A stretch of DNA of 64,000 nucleotides from Bacillota bacterium (GCA_023442465.1 JAEZZQ010000042.1:87810-151809); one strand, 5' to 3'. Positions 1-9,672 are shown, counted from the first letter of the stretch. The notes: generated by a model not told the origin, from the sequence alone. Made by a program: numbers and translations.

Positions 1-521
1 TTGGAAAGCGGGCGGAAAATAGTTTTTCGCCCAGCCCAGCCGATGATACGGACAAGGATGATACCGATAAAGATTCCGATGCTGTCAATTGCCACATCGC
101 GGGAGGAGGGGCCTCTGCCTGCGACGAAGGATTGGTGGTACTCGTCGAAGGCGGCGAATCCGACACAGAATATTCCCGCGACGATCATGAGCGGGAAGCC
201 TCTGACTCCGTATACATAGAGCGGAAAGGCTACGGTTACTGCCAAGATGAAGTATTCCGTTACATGCCCCAGCTTGCGTACGTAGTGGTGGATGCGGTCG
301 GCATAATGTTCGATTTGAGCCTCGGAGAAATCTTTATCCAATACTTTGTCTGCGACAGTGACTATTTTGAAGCTGACCTTATAGCTGAACTGACTGCTTG
401 TAATGCCGTTCTGTGCAGAAAGCTGAAATATCATGTACATGACGAAAAGGGCGGGAACAAATGAAAGCGGCCTTAGCACGAGGCGCAACGTTTTCTTTAT
501 AAATAATAAAATGTATTTCAT
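1..521 (-). CDS. VanZ-like membrane protein, cut by the window edge
   Basis: An open frame on the minus strand runs off the window start without a stop, so the C-terminus is missing. The translation carries the VanZ-family signatures: FQLSAQ near the N-terminus, then RKLGHVTEYF, then FDEYHQSFVAGRGPSSRDV, with hydrophobic helices between them. VanZ proteins are small multi-helix membrane proteins; some confer low-level teicoplanin resistance, but most genomic copies have no proven role. Two in-frame ATGs lie at 527 and 521. The one at 521 is preferred because GAAAGG then sits about 9 nt upstream, whereas it is too close to 527. The gene lies downstream of a terminator-like hairpin, so it probably has its own promoter. 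Confidence 0.85.
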   Translation of the reverse strand, partial: MKYILLFIKKTLRLVLRPLSFVPALFVMYMIFQLSAQNGITSSQFSYKVSFKIVTVADKVLDKDFSEAQIEHYADRIHHYVRKLGHVTEYFILAVTVAFPLYVYGVRGFPLMIVAGIFCVGFAAFDEYHQSFVAGRGPSSRDVAIDSIGIFIGIILVRIIGWAGRKTIFRPLS

Positions 522-562
522 AAACATCTACCTTTCAAGAGTGGGCGGCAATCGCCGGAAAC

Positions 563-594
563 AAAAAGCGTATACCATGCAGTATACGCTTTTT
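563..594 (-). terminator. Terminator between the cNMP-domain gene and the VanZ gene
   Basis: A perfect 13-bp inverted repeat (aaaaagcgtatac / gtatacgcttttt) with a 6-nt loop and T-runs on both sides. It lies just past the stop of the minus-strand gene ending at 667 and should terminate it. Its symmetry means it could work in both directions. Confidence 0.8.
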
Positions 595-666
595 GTTTTT
601 GTATGTAAAATTAAATTTTCTTTATAAATTCCGAATGCAACGGATAAGTTATATTCGTTGTATTTG

Positions 667-2937
667 CTATCTATCCAGATATTCGCGCTGTGCTGCGATT
701 TCAGGCGGAACGGGCAAACGGCTCTTTTGCAGCTTTTGATAAAGGTTGTTCATATGATGGAGCTTCTGAGCGCTGCGAATCCGATACCGGTCCAGAATAT
801 CCTTGTACAAGGGATTCATCGTCAGCCGTTCGCGTATATCCTTGGAGAACGGGCAGTTGGTAAAGAGAATATCCCTTGCCACCTTATTGAGACGGGGAGA
901 ACCTTTAGCTTCATACATGATCCAAATGATGTAATCCCGTATGAACATTTCCTTGTAACTATTTTTCGCTTTTTGCATTGCGGATTTGATCTTATCTCTG
1001 GCATCGGAACTGAGTTCGAGATTCTTTTTATAAAACTGTATGTAGTCGAAGTATTCGCTGGTGAGTGAGCGCTCGGAAATATCGTTCCATCTGGCGCCTT
1101 GGATACGCTTGCACATTTCCCAGCGGAATTCCCCGGTAAGCCTCGTCATAATGGTAAGAAGGTCTTCCATCTGGAAAATAGAGGACATAAAACGCGCAGG
1201 GGTAGTACGGCGTTTTCCTTCGATTTCCTGCCACATAACTCCGCGGACGCCGACATTAGGAAATAGGATAATATCGGGAAGAACCTCCACGTTAACCATT
1301 TCCTTCGCAACACCGCCTTCGGGATTGGAATAAATAGTCTCTCGTCCGTATGCGCCGAAATCGATAGAGCGGATCTGAGCGATGGCCTCGATGACTTTGT
1401 CAGCAGTAACGAGCGTCTGGGATAAATCCTTCAATACATTGTGGTCGGAAAATACCGGACAGAATGTGGAAATACGGCCAAACGTAATCTTGTTGACAAG
1501 AGGGAACATATTTTCCAGCTCAAACATAACCTTTTTCGCATTGTTCTTGGAAAGAAGAGTTTCCTGAGCTGCGGTAATCTTGCCCGTTACCTTCATCTCG
1601 TGAATGTGTGCCATATAATCGATATCGAATTCGTTACGGCTGGGTTCCTTTTCTCCGTTATAAACTGCTTTTAGCCATTCATAGGCAGTGTATACGTGAT
1701 TCTCGGGAGAAGAAGGGAAGTTCTCCGCGATGGAGTACAAATAAGAAACGTTCTCCATTCCTGCCAGCTCTTCATCCACATATCCGAATTGAAAGAACAT
1801 CTTCAGTATAGTAGGTATGGACCTATCGTGAAGGCTGACCTGAAAGGCAGATATGTATATCGTGTAAAAAAGCTTTGTAATGTTCATGCGCAGCCTGCGG
1901 CTGTCTTCATCCACTGCATTTTTATCGATCTGTTTCTTATATTCCTCAATATATTTGCGGAAATTGGCGGTAACATCGGGGTCACAGTCCGCATATTCCA
2001 GAATAACGTCCAAAGAATGCTCCACGGCCGCGGCATTTTTGGCAAGCTCCGGATCCTCCATGGGAATGTCTGAACCTCTCTCCTCCATGAAAGCGAGAGT
2101 TTCCTTGTAAACGTTTATCCTTTCTTTATAAAGGTCGTGATCGATGGAGCTAAAGCCTTCCATGTTAATCATCATACGGCTTATCGCAGCGCTTATGGCG
2201 GTAGAATCCTCCTCACGCTGACCGATTCTGAAAAACAGCGTAGTGTATAAATCGAAAAGATCCAGCCTGTTCTCGTTCATGAGCAGTCTGGCGATGTCCG
2301 ATTTATAATCGTACATAATACGGCAAACGGACATGATTTCAGCAATATCCTGACTGGTCTTCATGAGCAGGCCATTCAGGTAATCGAAGTAGGGAACGGG
2401 AGACAGAGGAAGCGTCTGCGTTACTACTACGGACATGTTTTCGTAAAAGTCGGTGAGCCACTGAGGAATATCCTCTTCCAATGCCAGAGGCTCTATGGTC
2501 TCCAAATCCGGCAGCGCGCGGGGAGATATGCGGTACCGTCCGCTGAGCTTCACGTATTCATTATAGCTGTCCGTTAGGTACTGGTACAGATTGCCGCAGT
2601 CGTATTTGGAGAATTCGTATACCTCCAGAACATTCTTCATGTGCTTATAGCAGGAAGAAGTAACGAGCTGGGCAAAGTTCGGATTCTTGTTAAACATAGC
2701 GGAAAGGCTGCCCACACTGTATGGAATGGATGCTACCGTCACATCGTCCGACGCTATATAGGTGAAAATATAATTATTGAAATATAACTCGCAGAGACCT
2801 ATAATGTCTCCTTTATCTAAAAAAAATTCGCCGTCCGAATATACGGCGCGCACCGTTCCGGTCAAAATCGTATGCAGAGCGTTGAACGGTTGTCCGCTCT
2901 CGCAAATTATAGTCCCCACTTTAAATTCTTTTGCCAT
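667..2937 (-). CDS. Cyclic-nucleotide-binding-domain protein with a large unknown C-terminal region
   Basis: A 756-aa protein. Residues 1 to about 110 look like a Crp/Fnr-type cNMP-binding jelly roll (GTIICESGQPFNALHTILTG, then FLDKGDIIGLCELYF). The usual C-terminal helix-turn-helix is absent. Instead there are roughly 640 mostly helical residues that I do not recognise, with no obvious signal peptide, membrane segment or kinase motif. That argues for a cytoplasmic sensor or scaffold rather than a transcription factor. The start is supported by AGGAGGGGC 3 nt before ATG and by a promoter at 2983-3011. It is transcribed away from the small-protein/TetR pair. Whether the pocket binds cAMP or another ligand cannot be read from the sequence. 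Confidence 0.8.
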   Translation of the reverse strand: MAKEFKVGTIICESGQPFNALHTILTGTVRAVYSDGEFFLDKGDIIGLCELYFNNYIFTYIASDDVTVASIPYSVGSLSAMFNKNPNFAQLVTSSCYKHMKNVLEVYEFSKYDCGNLYQYLTDSYNEYVKLSGRYRISPRALPDLETIEPLALEEDIPQWLTDFYENMSVVVTQTLPLSPVPYFDYLNGLLMKTSQDIAEIMSVCRIMYDYKSDIARLLMNENRLDLFDLYTTLFFRIGQREEDSTAISAAISRMMINMEGFSSIDHDLYKERINVYKETLAFMEERGSDIPMEDPELAKNAAAVEHSLDVILEYADCDPDVTANFRKYIEEYKKQIDKNAVDEDSRRLRMNITKLFYTIYISAFQVSLHDRSIPTILKMFFQFGYVDEELAGMENVSYLYSIAENFPSSPENHVYTAYEWLKAVYNGEKEPSRNEFDIDYMAHIHEMKVTGKITAAQETLLSKNNAKKVMFELENMFPLVNKITFGRISTFCPVFSDHNVLKDLSQTLVTADKVIEAIAQIRSIDFGAYGRETIYSNPEGGVAKEMVNVEVLPDIILFPNVGVRGVMWQEIEGKRRTTPARFMSSIFQMEDLLTIMTRLTGEFRWEMCKRIQGARWNDISERSLTSEYFDYIQFYKKNLELSSDARDKIKSAMQKAKNSYKEMFIRDYIIWIMYEAKGSPRLNKVARDILFTNCPFSKDIRERLTMNPLYKDILDRYRIRSAQKLHHMNNLYQKLQKSRLPVPPEIAAQREYLDR

Positions 2938-2982
2938 GTTGCCCCTCCTGATGACATTTTTTTCCTTATATTAATTGTTTAT

Positions 2983-3011
2983 ATTATACTAACTTTAGTT
3001 ATGAAATACAA
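2983..3011 (-). promoter_or_regulatory. Sigma-A-type promoter of the cNMP-domain gene
   Basis: On the minus strand, TTGTAT (3006-3011), a 17-bp spacer and a perfect TATAAT (2983-2988), about 45 nt ahead of the start codon. Confidence 0.65.
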
Positions 3012-3060
3012 CAGAAGATTCCCTTTTTTGACAAGAGTCGCTGTACTTTTTTTCAATTTA

Positions 3061-3069
3061 TGTTATACT
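3061..3069 (+). promoter_or_regulatory. Extended -10 promoter of the small-protein/TetR pair
   Basis: TGtTATACT is an extended -10 about 37 nt upstream of the ATG at 3106. No good -35 lies at standard spacing; the TTGACA at 3028 is 30 bp away, which is too far. Confidence 0.45.
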
Positions 3070-3105
3070 TAAAAAGACTTAGGATAAACTGAGGGGGACA
3101 GCTCA

Positions 3106-3588
3106 ATGGAGAAAGACACACTTTACATACAAGAAGTAGTGAATGGATACAGACCTGACGTGGAAAGGCTCGTCAGGTATATTCCGTGGCTCGAATCGAA
3201 AACGGGGATCGATGTGTCCAACATTTATAAAGGAGAAGGGATTTCGGAGCACTCGATGGCGTTTCCGGTGTATGACAGCACCTTAATGAGCCTTGTGCAG
3301 GATGCGCGAAGAACCAATCTGCTGGATAGGAACTATGCTTATGTTTATTCCAGGAACCGTATAAGAAACGCGTCGGATGAACAGAGACTGATAGCGGTCG
3401 CTACCATACGCGAAATGGATATGCTGAAGGGTATATTGTCCAAATATATTCTGGGCGGAATGACAAAAGGAAGGCTGTGGACAGAAGGTGTTTCCAACGG
3501 TTCCATTTTGAAGGTATTGCTCAAGATGAAGGAAATTCTTGAGTATTGGGATAAACCGATAGGATTAAGCGAGGCAGGGATTGAGTAA
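3106..3588 (+). CDS. Conserved-looking 160-aa protein of unknown function
   Basis: I do not recognise the family. The protein is soluble, charged and predicted helical, with no signal peptide or membrane segment and no clear catalytic motif. Landmarks are YIPWLESKTGI near residue 27 and a C-terminal helical stretch (LLKMKEILEYWDKP). The start is supported by GAGGGGG about 9 nt before the ATG and an extended -10 upstream. It ends 13 bp before a TetR gene on the same strand, so the two are probably cotranscribed. Confidence 0.6.
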   Translation: MEKDTLYIQEVVNGYRPDVERLVRYIPWLESKTGIDVSNIYKGEGISEHSMAFPVYDSTLMSLVQDARRTNLLDRNYAYVYSRNRIRNASDEQRLIAVATIREMDMLKGILSKYILGGMTKGRLWTEGVSNGSILKVLLKMKEILEYWDKPIGLSEAGIE

Positions 3589-3601
3589 GGGGTTCGTATA
3601 G

Positions 3602-4186
3602 ATGAGTGAAAAGTCGGCACAGAAGCGAATGTATATATTGGAGACGGCGAGAAAGGTGTTTATGGAGAAGGGCTTTAAGAACGTTACGATGAAGGACATC
3701 GTGGAAGCCTGTGACATAAGCCGTGGAGGTCTGTACTTGTATTTTGCCAGTACGGAAGAGATTTTTATGGAAGTGTTGAAACTGGAGACGGAAGAAACAG
3801 ATGACGTTTTCTCGGGGAGTATCGGGGAAGACGCTGTGCCCTCCGATATTCTTGCGCTGTTTTTGAAAGAGCAGAAAAAAGAACTGCTGGGCAAGAGGAA
3901 CAATCTTACGATAGCGGTATACGAATTCTTTTTTGCCAATAAGTTTCCTAAGAAGGACCATTTGTTAAAGCAGCAATTCGATACTGCAGTAAAAATTATA
4001 GAGAAGCTGATCGAAGCCGGAGTGGATGCAGGAGAATTCTATTGCGAAGATCCGTTAGGAGCGGCGAGAAATATTATGTATGTGCTGGAAGGGCTGAAAG
4101 TAGCCTCTCAGACGAGAGGTATTACAGAGGATATCGTGGATAGAGAAGTTATGTATATTATGCAGGGCCTCGTTATGGATGAATAA
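3602..4186 (+). CDS. TetR/AcrR-family transcriptional regulator
   Basis: 194 aa. The N-terminal helix-turn-helix is typical of TetR: ILETARKVFMEKGFKNVTMKDI followed by the recognition helix region ISRGGLYLYFASTEEIF (about residues 12-55). The rest is a helical ligand/dimerisation domain with no specific ligand signature. It follows the unknown protein by 13 bp and is closed by a hairpin terminator, so it forms a two-gene unit. No obvious palindromic operator was seen at the shared promoter, so the target is unknown. Confidence 0.85.
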   Translation: MSEKSAQKRMYILETARKVFMEKGFKNVTMKDIVEACDISRGGLYLYFASTEEIFMEVLKLETEETDDVFSGSIGEDAVPSDILALFLKEQKKELLGKRNNLTIAVYEFFFANKFPKKDHLLKQQFDTAVKIIEKLIEAGVDAGEFYCEDPLGAARNIMYVLEGLKVASQTRGITEDIVDREVMYIMQGLVMDE

Positions 4187-4203
4187 AATAAGTGGAATGA
4201 TAA

Positions 4204-4237
4204 ATGCTTCAAAGCGGATACTTTGGGGCATTTTTTA
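4204..4237 (+). terminator. Terminator after the TetR gene
   Basis: An 11-bp stem (atgcttcaaag / ctttggggcat, two G-U pairs) with a 6-nt loop, followed by TTTTTTAT, 17 nt after the TetR stop codon. Confidence 0.75.
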
Positions 4238-4278
4238 TGCCGCTGCTCCCCTTTTTCGCAAAATATTTGGATATGCCA

Positions 4279-4306
4279 TTGAAAATTAGTCAGGATTCGG
4301 TATAAT
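4279..4306 (+). promoter_or_regulatory. Sigma-A-type promoter of purL
   Basis: TTGAAA (4279-4284), a 16-bp spacer and a perfect TATAAT (4301-4306). No purine riboswitch fold was recognised between here and the gene. Confidence 0.7.
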
Positions 4307-4382
4307 TAAGGATAGTCATCAATTGGAGGATTGCGAGGCAATCTTTTCTGATGTTAAAAAAATGGAGGAAAGTAAATTCATC

Positions 4383-7300
4383 ATGGGAAATGTGAAACGC
4401 ATTTATGTAGAAAAGAAGGAACCCTTTGCCGTAAAGGCGAAAGAGCTGAAGGAGGAAATTCGAAGTTACTTAGGCATATCGGGCGTAAAGGACGTGAGAA
4501 TGTTCATACGTTACGACGTGGAGGACCTATCAGAAGATACTTTTGAGGCTGCCTGCAGGATTGTTTTTTCAGAGCCGCCGGTGGATATCCTTTATAAGGA
4601 AAGTTTCGAGATACCTGCGAACGGAAAAGTGTTCAGCGTTGAGTATCTGCCCGGGCAGTTCGATCAGCGTGCGGATTCCGCGGTTCAATGTGTGAAATTT
4701 TTACGGGAGGACGAGCAGGCTATTATTAAGACGGCAGTTACTTATCTCGTAACGGGAGACGTTTCCGAGGATGAATTTGAGAGAATAAAAGCGTATTGTA
4801 TCAATCCGGTGGATTCGAGAGAGACGGACATGGTGAAGCCGGATACTCTTGTTACGCAGTTCGAGGAACCGGAGGACGTTTCCGTTCTGGACGGATTTAA
4901 GAATATGCCGGAGAGAGAGTTAGAGGAATTATACGAGTCCCTGGGGCTTGCTATGACGTTCAAAGACTTTAAACATATTCAGAATTACTTTGAAAACGAC
5001 GAGCGCAGAGATCCTACCATGACGGAAATCAGAGTGCTCGATACCTATTGGTCCGATCACTGCCGCCATACCACCTTTTCAACGGAGCTTAAGAACGTGG
5101 AATTCGGCGAGGGTTATTACCGGACCCCTATCGAAACTACCTATCAAAGCTACCTCGATACGAGGGAAGAGATTTTCAAGGACAGGGAGGACAAGTTCAT
5201 CTGTTTGATGGATCTGGCCCTCATGGCGATGCGTAAGCTGAAAAGGGACGGAAAGTTAAACGATATGGAGGAGTCCGATGAAATCAATGCATGCTCCGTC
5301 ATTGTTCCTGTGGAAATAGATTACGGCGAGGGAATGGTAAATGAAGAATGGCTCGTGTTCTTTAAGAATGAGACCCATAACCATCCCACAGAAATAGAGC
5401 CTTTTGGTGGAGCGGCAACCTGCCTCGGCGGCGCGATTCGTGATCCCCTTTCAGGACGCGGCTATGTATATCAGGCGATGCGCGTAACCGGTGCGGCAGA
5501 CCCGACGGTACCGGTAGCGGAGACCTTAAAAGGAAAACTGCCCCAGAAGAAACTGGTACGCGGTGCAGCCAGCGGATATTCTTCTTACGGCAATCAAATA
5601 GGACTGGCAACCGGCTATGTGAAGGAGATTTATCATCCTGACTATGTGGCGAAGAGAATGGAAATCGGCGCGGTAATGGGAGCAGCGCCAAGACGCAACG
5701 TTATCCGTGAGAATTCGGATCCTGATGATATCATCATTCTCCTCGGAGGAAGAACAGGCAGGGACGGCTGCGGAGGAGCTACGGGTTCCTCAAAAGTGCA
5801 TACGGAGAACTCTATCGAGACCTGCGGCGCAGAAGTTCAAAAGGGAAATGCTCCAACAGAACGCAAGATCCAGCGGCTTTTTAGAAGAGAAGAAGTGAGC
5901 AGGATCATAAAGAAATGCAATGATTTCGGCGCGGGCGGTGTCTCTGTGGCAATCGGAGAACTGGCAGACGGGCTGATCGTAGACTTGGATAAGGTGCCGA
6001 AGAAGTATGCGGGACTGGACGGTACGGAATTGGCCATTTCAGAATCCCAGGAAAGAATGGCTGTGGTGGTAGGACCTTCCGATGTAGATAGATTCTTGGA
6101 CTATGCAGTGGAAGAGAATCTGGAGGCGGTTCCCGTTGCCGTTGTGACAAAAGCGCCGAGGCTCGTTTTAAAATGGCGCGGCAAGGAAATTGTTAACATT
6201 AAGAGAGCGTTCCTCGATACCAACGGTGCTCATCAGGAAACAAATGTAAAGGTGGACATTCCTGAAAAAGAAGAAAATTATTTCGATTATATAGCGATTC
6301 CTTCGGTTAGGGAGAACCTGGAGAAAGAGGACGTGAAAGCGGCATGGCTTGCGGGACTCAATGATTTGAACGTATGCTCCCAAAAGGGACTGGTGGAAAT
6401 GTTCGACTCTTCCATCGGTGCGGCTTCCGTGCTCATGCCTTACGGCGGTAAATATCAGTTGACAGAGACGCAGGTAATGGCGGCGAAGCTTCCGGTATTA
6501 AAAGGAAAAACGGATGCGGTGACTCTTATGAGCTACGGTTTCGATCCGTATCTTTCTTCATGGAGCCCTTACCACGGGGCGATTTATGCGGTGACGGAAT
6601 CCATGGCGAAGATTGTGGCAGCAGGCGGTGACTTTAGAAGTATCCGCTTTACCTTCCAGGAATATTTCAGGCGCATGACCTCGGAACCGGAACGCTGGAG
6701 CCAGCCCTTTGCAGCTCTTCTGGGTGCGTATGATGCCCAGATTGGATACGGTCTGGCGTCCATCGGCGGCAAGGACAGTATGTCGGGAACCTTTCAGGAT
6801 ATCGATGTACCTCCTACTCTCGTATCCTTTGCAGTGGATGTGGCGAAGGAGCGCAATATCGTAACACCGGAGCTTAAGGGTGAAGGAAATAAGCTGGTTC
6901 AGTTCTGGATCGACAAGGACGAATACGATATTCCGGTTTATGAAAATGTTATGGATCTGTATCAGCAGATTGCGATGCTTATAGATGAAGGAGTCATTGT
7001 GTCCGCTTATGCGCAGGATGCCAAGGGACTCGCTTCTTCCATCAGCAAGATGGCGTTCGGCAATAAACTGGGCGTGAAAATGTCAGAAGAGCTGTCGGCA
7101 AAGGAATTGTTCGAGAACGGCTTAGGCGATATCGTGGCGGAAGTGGAGGCGGATAAGCTGGAGAAATTAAGCGAGCTTCCGAATTGCCGTGTAGTAGGTG
7201 AGGTGACGAAGGAGCCGGAGTTCATCTATAAGGATGTTCATATTTCTATTGAAGAGGCATTGTCTGCATGGACCTCCAAGTTAGAAAAGGTATTTCCGAC

Positions 7301-8183
7301 GAAGGCGGCGAAGGAAATGACACCTGTAGAGTCCCCGCTTTATACGACGGACAAGGTTTATATATGCAAGAACAAAGTGGCGAAGCCTACGGTATTCATT
7401 CCGGTATTTCCGGGTACGAACTGCGAATATGACAGTGCGAGAGCATTTGAGCGCGCCGGAGCGAAAGCAGTGACGAAGATATTCAGGAACTTGACGGCAG
7501 AGGACATAAGAGATTCCGTAGAGGTGTTTGAAAAGGCAATCAACGATGCACAGATCATCATGTTCCCGGGCGGATTTTCCGCAGGTGATGAGCCGGATGG
7601 AAGCGCGAAATTCTTCGCTACCGCATTCCAGAATGCGAAGATAAAAGAAGCGGTTATGAAGCTGTTGAACGAAAGGGATGGCCTTGCTCTCGGTGTCTGC
7701 AACGGATTTCAGGCGCTGATCAAGCTCGGTCTTGTTCCGTTTGGAGAAATCGTAGGACAGAAGGAGGATTCTCCGACCCTTACCTTCAATACGATTAACC
7801 GTCATATTTCCAAGATGGTATATATGAAAGTAGTATCCAATAAATCGCCTTGGCTTCAGGAAGCAGAGGTTGGCAAGACCTATGCGAATCCGGCCTCCCA
7901 TGGAGAAGGACGTTTCGTTGCTCCGAAGGAATGGGTGGATAAATTATTCGCAAACGGTCAGGTAGCTACGCAGTATGCGGATATCGACGGCAATGTTTCC
8001 ATGGATGAGGAGTGGAACGTTAACGGTTCCTATGCCTCCATCGAAGGAATTACGTCTCCGGATGGAAGATGCTTCGGCAAGATGGCACATGCGGAACGCC
8101 GGGATCGTTCGGTCGCAATCAATATTTACGGAGAGCAGGATATGAAGATATTCGAATCGGGCGTATATTATTTTACAAGATAA
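4383..8183 (+). CDS. purL: Phosphoribosylformylglycinamidine synthase, single-chain
   Basis: FGAM synthase, the fourth step of purine synthesis (FGAR + Gln + ATP to FGAM). About 1266 aa, the long single-chain form fusing PurS-like, PurM-like and glutaminase parts. Visible motifs are DTYWSDHCRHTTF (about residue 219), NETHNHPTEIEPFGG (about 328), GGRTGRDGCGG, and a C-terminal class I glutaminase domain from about residue 1000 with the nucleophile in GVCNGFQ (Cys 1106) and a SHGEGRF motif. The frame is open back to a TTG at 4323. ATG 4383 (MGNVKRIYVEKK) is preferred because it matches the usual family N-terminus, although GGAGG at 4364 is rather far (14 nt). It is monocistronic, between its own promoter and terminator. 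Confidence 0.97.
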   Translation: MGNVKRIYVEKKEPFAVKAKELKEEIRSYLGISGVKDVRMFIRYDVEDLSEDTFEAACRIVFSEPPVDILYKESFEIPANGKVFSVEYLPGQFDQRADSAVQCVKFLREDEQAIIKTAVTYLVTGDVSEDEFERIKAYCINPVDSRETDMVKPDTLVTQFEEPEDVSVLDGFKNMPERELEELYESLGLAMTFKDFKHIQNYFENDERRDPTMTEIRVLDTYWSDHCRHTTFSTELKNVEFGEGYYRTPIETTYQSYLDTREEIFKDREDKFICLMDLALMAMRKLKRDGKLNDMEESDEINACSVIVPVEIDYGEGMVNEEWLVFFKNETHNHPTEIEPFGGAATCLGGAIRDPLSGRGYVYQAMRVTGAADPTVPVAETLKGKLPQKKLVRGAASGYSSYGNQIGLATGYVKEIYHPDYVAKRMEIGAVMGAAPRRNVIRENSDPDDIIILLGGRTGRDGCGGATGSSKVHTENSIETCGAEVQKGNAPTERKIQRLFRREEVSRIIKKCNDFGAGGVSVAIGELADGLIVDLDKVPKKYAGLDGTELAISESQERMAVVVGPSDVDRFLDYAVEENLEAVPVAVVTKAPRLVLKWRGKEIVNIKRAFLDTNGAHQETNVKVDIPEKEENYFDYIAIPSVRENLEKEDVKAAWLAGLNDLNVCSQKGLVEMFDSSIGAASVLMPYGGKYQLTETQVMAAKLPVLKGKTDAVTLMSYGFDPYLSSWSPYHGAIYAVTESMAKIVAAGGDFRSIRFTFQEYFRRMTSEPERWSQPFAALLGAYDAQIGYGLASIGGKDSMSGTFQDIDVPPTLVSFAVDVAKERNIVTPELKGEGNKLVQFWIDKDEYDIPVYENVMDLYQQIAMLIDEGVIVSAYAQDAKGLASSISKMAFGNKLGVKMSEELSAKELFENGLGDIVAEVEADKLEKLSELPNCRVVGEVTKEPEFIYKDVHISIEEALSAWTSKLEKVFPTKAAKEMTPVESPLYTTDKVYICKNKVAKPTVFIPVFPGTNCEYDSARAFERAGAKAVTKIFRNLTAEDIRDSVEVFEKAINDAQIIMFPGGFSAGDEPDGSAKFFATAFQNAKIKEAVMKLLNERDGLALGVCNGFQALIKLGLVPFGEIVGQKEDSPTLTFNTINRHISKMVYMKVVSNKSPWLQEAEVGKTYANPASHGEGRFVAPKEWVDKLFANGQVATQYADIDGNVSMDEEWNVNGSYASIEGITSPDGRCFGKMAHAERRDRSVAINIYGEQDMKIFESGVYYFTR

Positions 8184-8188
8184 TGATG

Positions 8189-8228
8189 AAACCATGGAAA
8201 GACATGTCGGATTTCCATGGTTTTATTT
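8189..8228 (+). terminator. Terminator after purL
   Basis: A 12-bp stem (aaaccatggaaa / tttccatggttt) with an 11-nt loop, followed by TTATTT, immediately after the purL stop codon. Confidence 0.8.
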
Positions 8229-8385
8229 AAAGATTAAATTATCTAAATAAGAAGTGGAGCTTTGGGATGAAAAGGAGACGATCCGGAATCGCTTGACCAT
8301 TCTATATGGTACAGAGCATGCTTTTTCTGGTTGCCTTTGCAGATACGGATGGAAGGCTAAATGGTAATTTTTTAGAATATTATAG

Positions 8386-8414
8386 TTGAAACATACAAGA
8401 TGTTGTGCTAAAAT
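8386..8414 (+). promoter_or_regulatory. Sigma-A-type promoter of carAB
   Basis: TTGAAA (8386-8391), a 17-bp spacer and TAAAAT (8409-8414), about 38 nt before the carA start. No PyrR-type leader hairpin was recognised in the short leader. Confidence 0.6.
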
Positions 8415-8451
8415 AAGATAATTTGGATAAAATTTAGAGAGAGGACGACGG

Positions 8452-9672
8452 GTGAAAAAAATGAACGCATTTCCAATGAAGTCATTTTTAATTTTGGAGG
8501 ACGGCACAGTTTTTGAGGGAACTCATATCGGTGCCCAAAAAGAAATCATCAGTGAAATAGTTTTCAATACGTCCATGGCAGGCTATCCGGAAGTACTGAC
8601 GGATCCTTCCTACGCGGGACAAGCCGTGTGCATGACCTATCCGCTTATCGGTAACTATGGAGTATGCAGAGACGATATGGAATCTAAGAAACCGTGGCCC
8701 GATGGATTTATTGTACGGGAATTATCAAGGATTTCCAGCAATTTTCGCTCGGATATGACGATTCAGGAATTTCTGGAGGAATATGGAGTGCCGGGAATCG
8801 CAGGAATCGATACGAGGGCCCTTACGAAGCTTTTGCGGGAAAAGGGCACGATGAACGGAATGATCACGACGAGGGAAGATTATGATTTGAATGAAATCAT
8901 ACCCAGATTAAAGGAGTACACTGCGGGAAAAGTAGTGGAAAAGGTAACCTGTGAACATAAATATGAAATAAAGGGTTCCGTCTCCCTGAAGGAAAATGGC
9001 GCAGTTTCCGGAAGCGCCAGATTCGATGTGGAAGCGTACGAAAAAGGGATCCATGAAAAGAAACCGAGTATGGTAAAAGCCTTAAACGGCGCCGGCAAAA
9101 AAGTTGCGCTGTTAGACCTCGGAGCAAAGGATAATATCGCCGATGCTCTCGCGAAGAGAGGCTGTGATGTTACCGTATATCCTGCACTTACAAAGTCGGA
9201 AGAAATCCTTGCGGCTGCACCGGACGGCATCATGCTGAGCAATGGACCGGGCGATCCGAAGGAATGCACCTCTATCATAGAAGAAATTAATAAGCTATAT
9301 CAAACGAACATTCCCATTTTTGCAATTTGTTTAGGACATCAGCTCATGGCGCTTGCCACGGGGGCAGATACTTTTAAAATGAAATACGGTCATCGGGGCG
9401 GAAATCATCCGGTAAAAGACTTGCAGACCGGCAGAGTCTATATTTCTTCACAGAACCATGGTTATGTGGTGGATATGGATAAACTCGACCCTAAGATTGC
9501 CACACCGGCATTTATTAATGTGAACGATGGAACGAACGAAGGCCTTTCCTATACCGGCAAGAATATTTTCACCGTACAGTTTCATCCGGAAGCATGTCCG
9601 GGTCCTCAGGATTCCGGGTATTTGTTTGACAGGTTTATTGATATGATGAAAGCGAGGAGAGAAGATGCCTAA
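8452..9672 (+). CDS. carA: Carbamoyl-phosphate synthase, small (glutaminase) subunit
   Basis: Hydrolyses glutamine and passes ammonia to CarB for carbamoyl phosphate, the precursor of pyrimidines and arginine. 406 aa. The N-terminal CPSase small-chain domain has YPEVLTDPSYAGQ. The C-terminal class I amidotransferase has the nucleophile in FAICLGHQ (Cys 293) and the His-Glu pair in QFHPEA. The start is a GTG, chosen because AGAGAGGA lies 7 nt upstream; the ATG at 8461 is 16 nt away. Its stop overlaps the carB start by 8 bp, implying translational coupling. Confidence 0.96.
   Translation: MKKMNAFPMKSFLILEDGTVFEGTHIGAQKEIISEIVFNTSMAGYPEVLTDPSYAGQAVCMTYPLIGNYGVCRDDMESKKPWPDGFIVRELSRISSNFRSDMTIQEFLEEYGVPGIAGIDTRALTKLLREKGTMNGMITTREDYDLNEIIPRLKEYTAGKVVEKVTCEHKYEIKGSVSLKENGAVSGSARFDVEAYEKGIHEKKPSMVKALNGAGKKVALLDLGAKDNIADALAKRGCDVTVYPALTKSEEILAAAPDGIMLSNGPGDPKECTSIIEEINKLYQTNIPIFAICLGHQLMALATGADTFKMKYGHRGGNHPVKDLQTGRVYISSQNHGYVVDMDKLDPKIATPAFINVNDGTNEGLSYTGKNIFTVQFHPEACPGPQDSGYLFDRFIDMMKARREDA

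Noticed and set aside
3028..3069. TTGACA at 3028 paired with TATACT at 3064
   Set aside because: The spacer is 30 bp, too long for sigma-A; only the extended -10 is kept.
4323..4382. N-terminal extension of purL from TTG
   Set aside because: The TTG is part of an RBS-like ggagga and the extra 20 residues do not match the family start; ATG 4383 fits.
4307..4382. Purine riboswitch before purL
   Set aside because: The leader is only about 70 nt and lacks the three-stem purine aptamer; no fold was recognised.
7281..7901. 206-codon minus-strand ORF inside purL
   Set aside because: A shadow of the strongly conserved purL frame.
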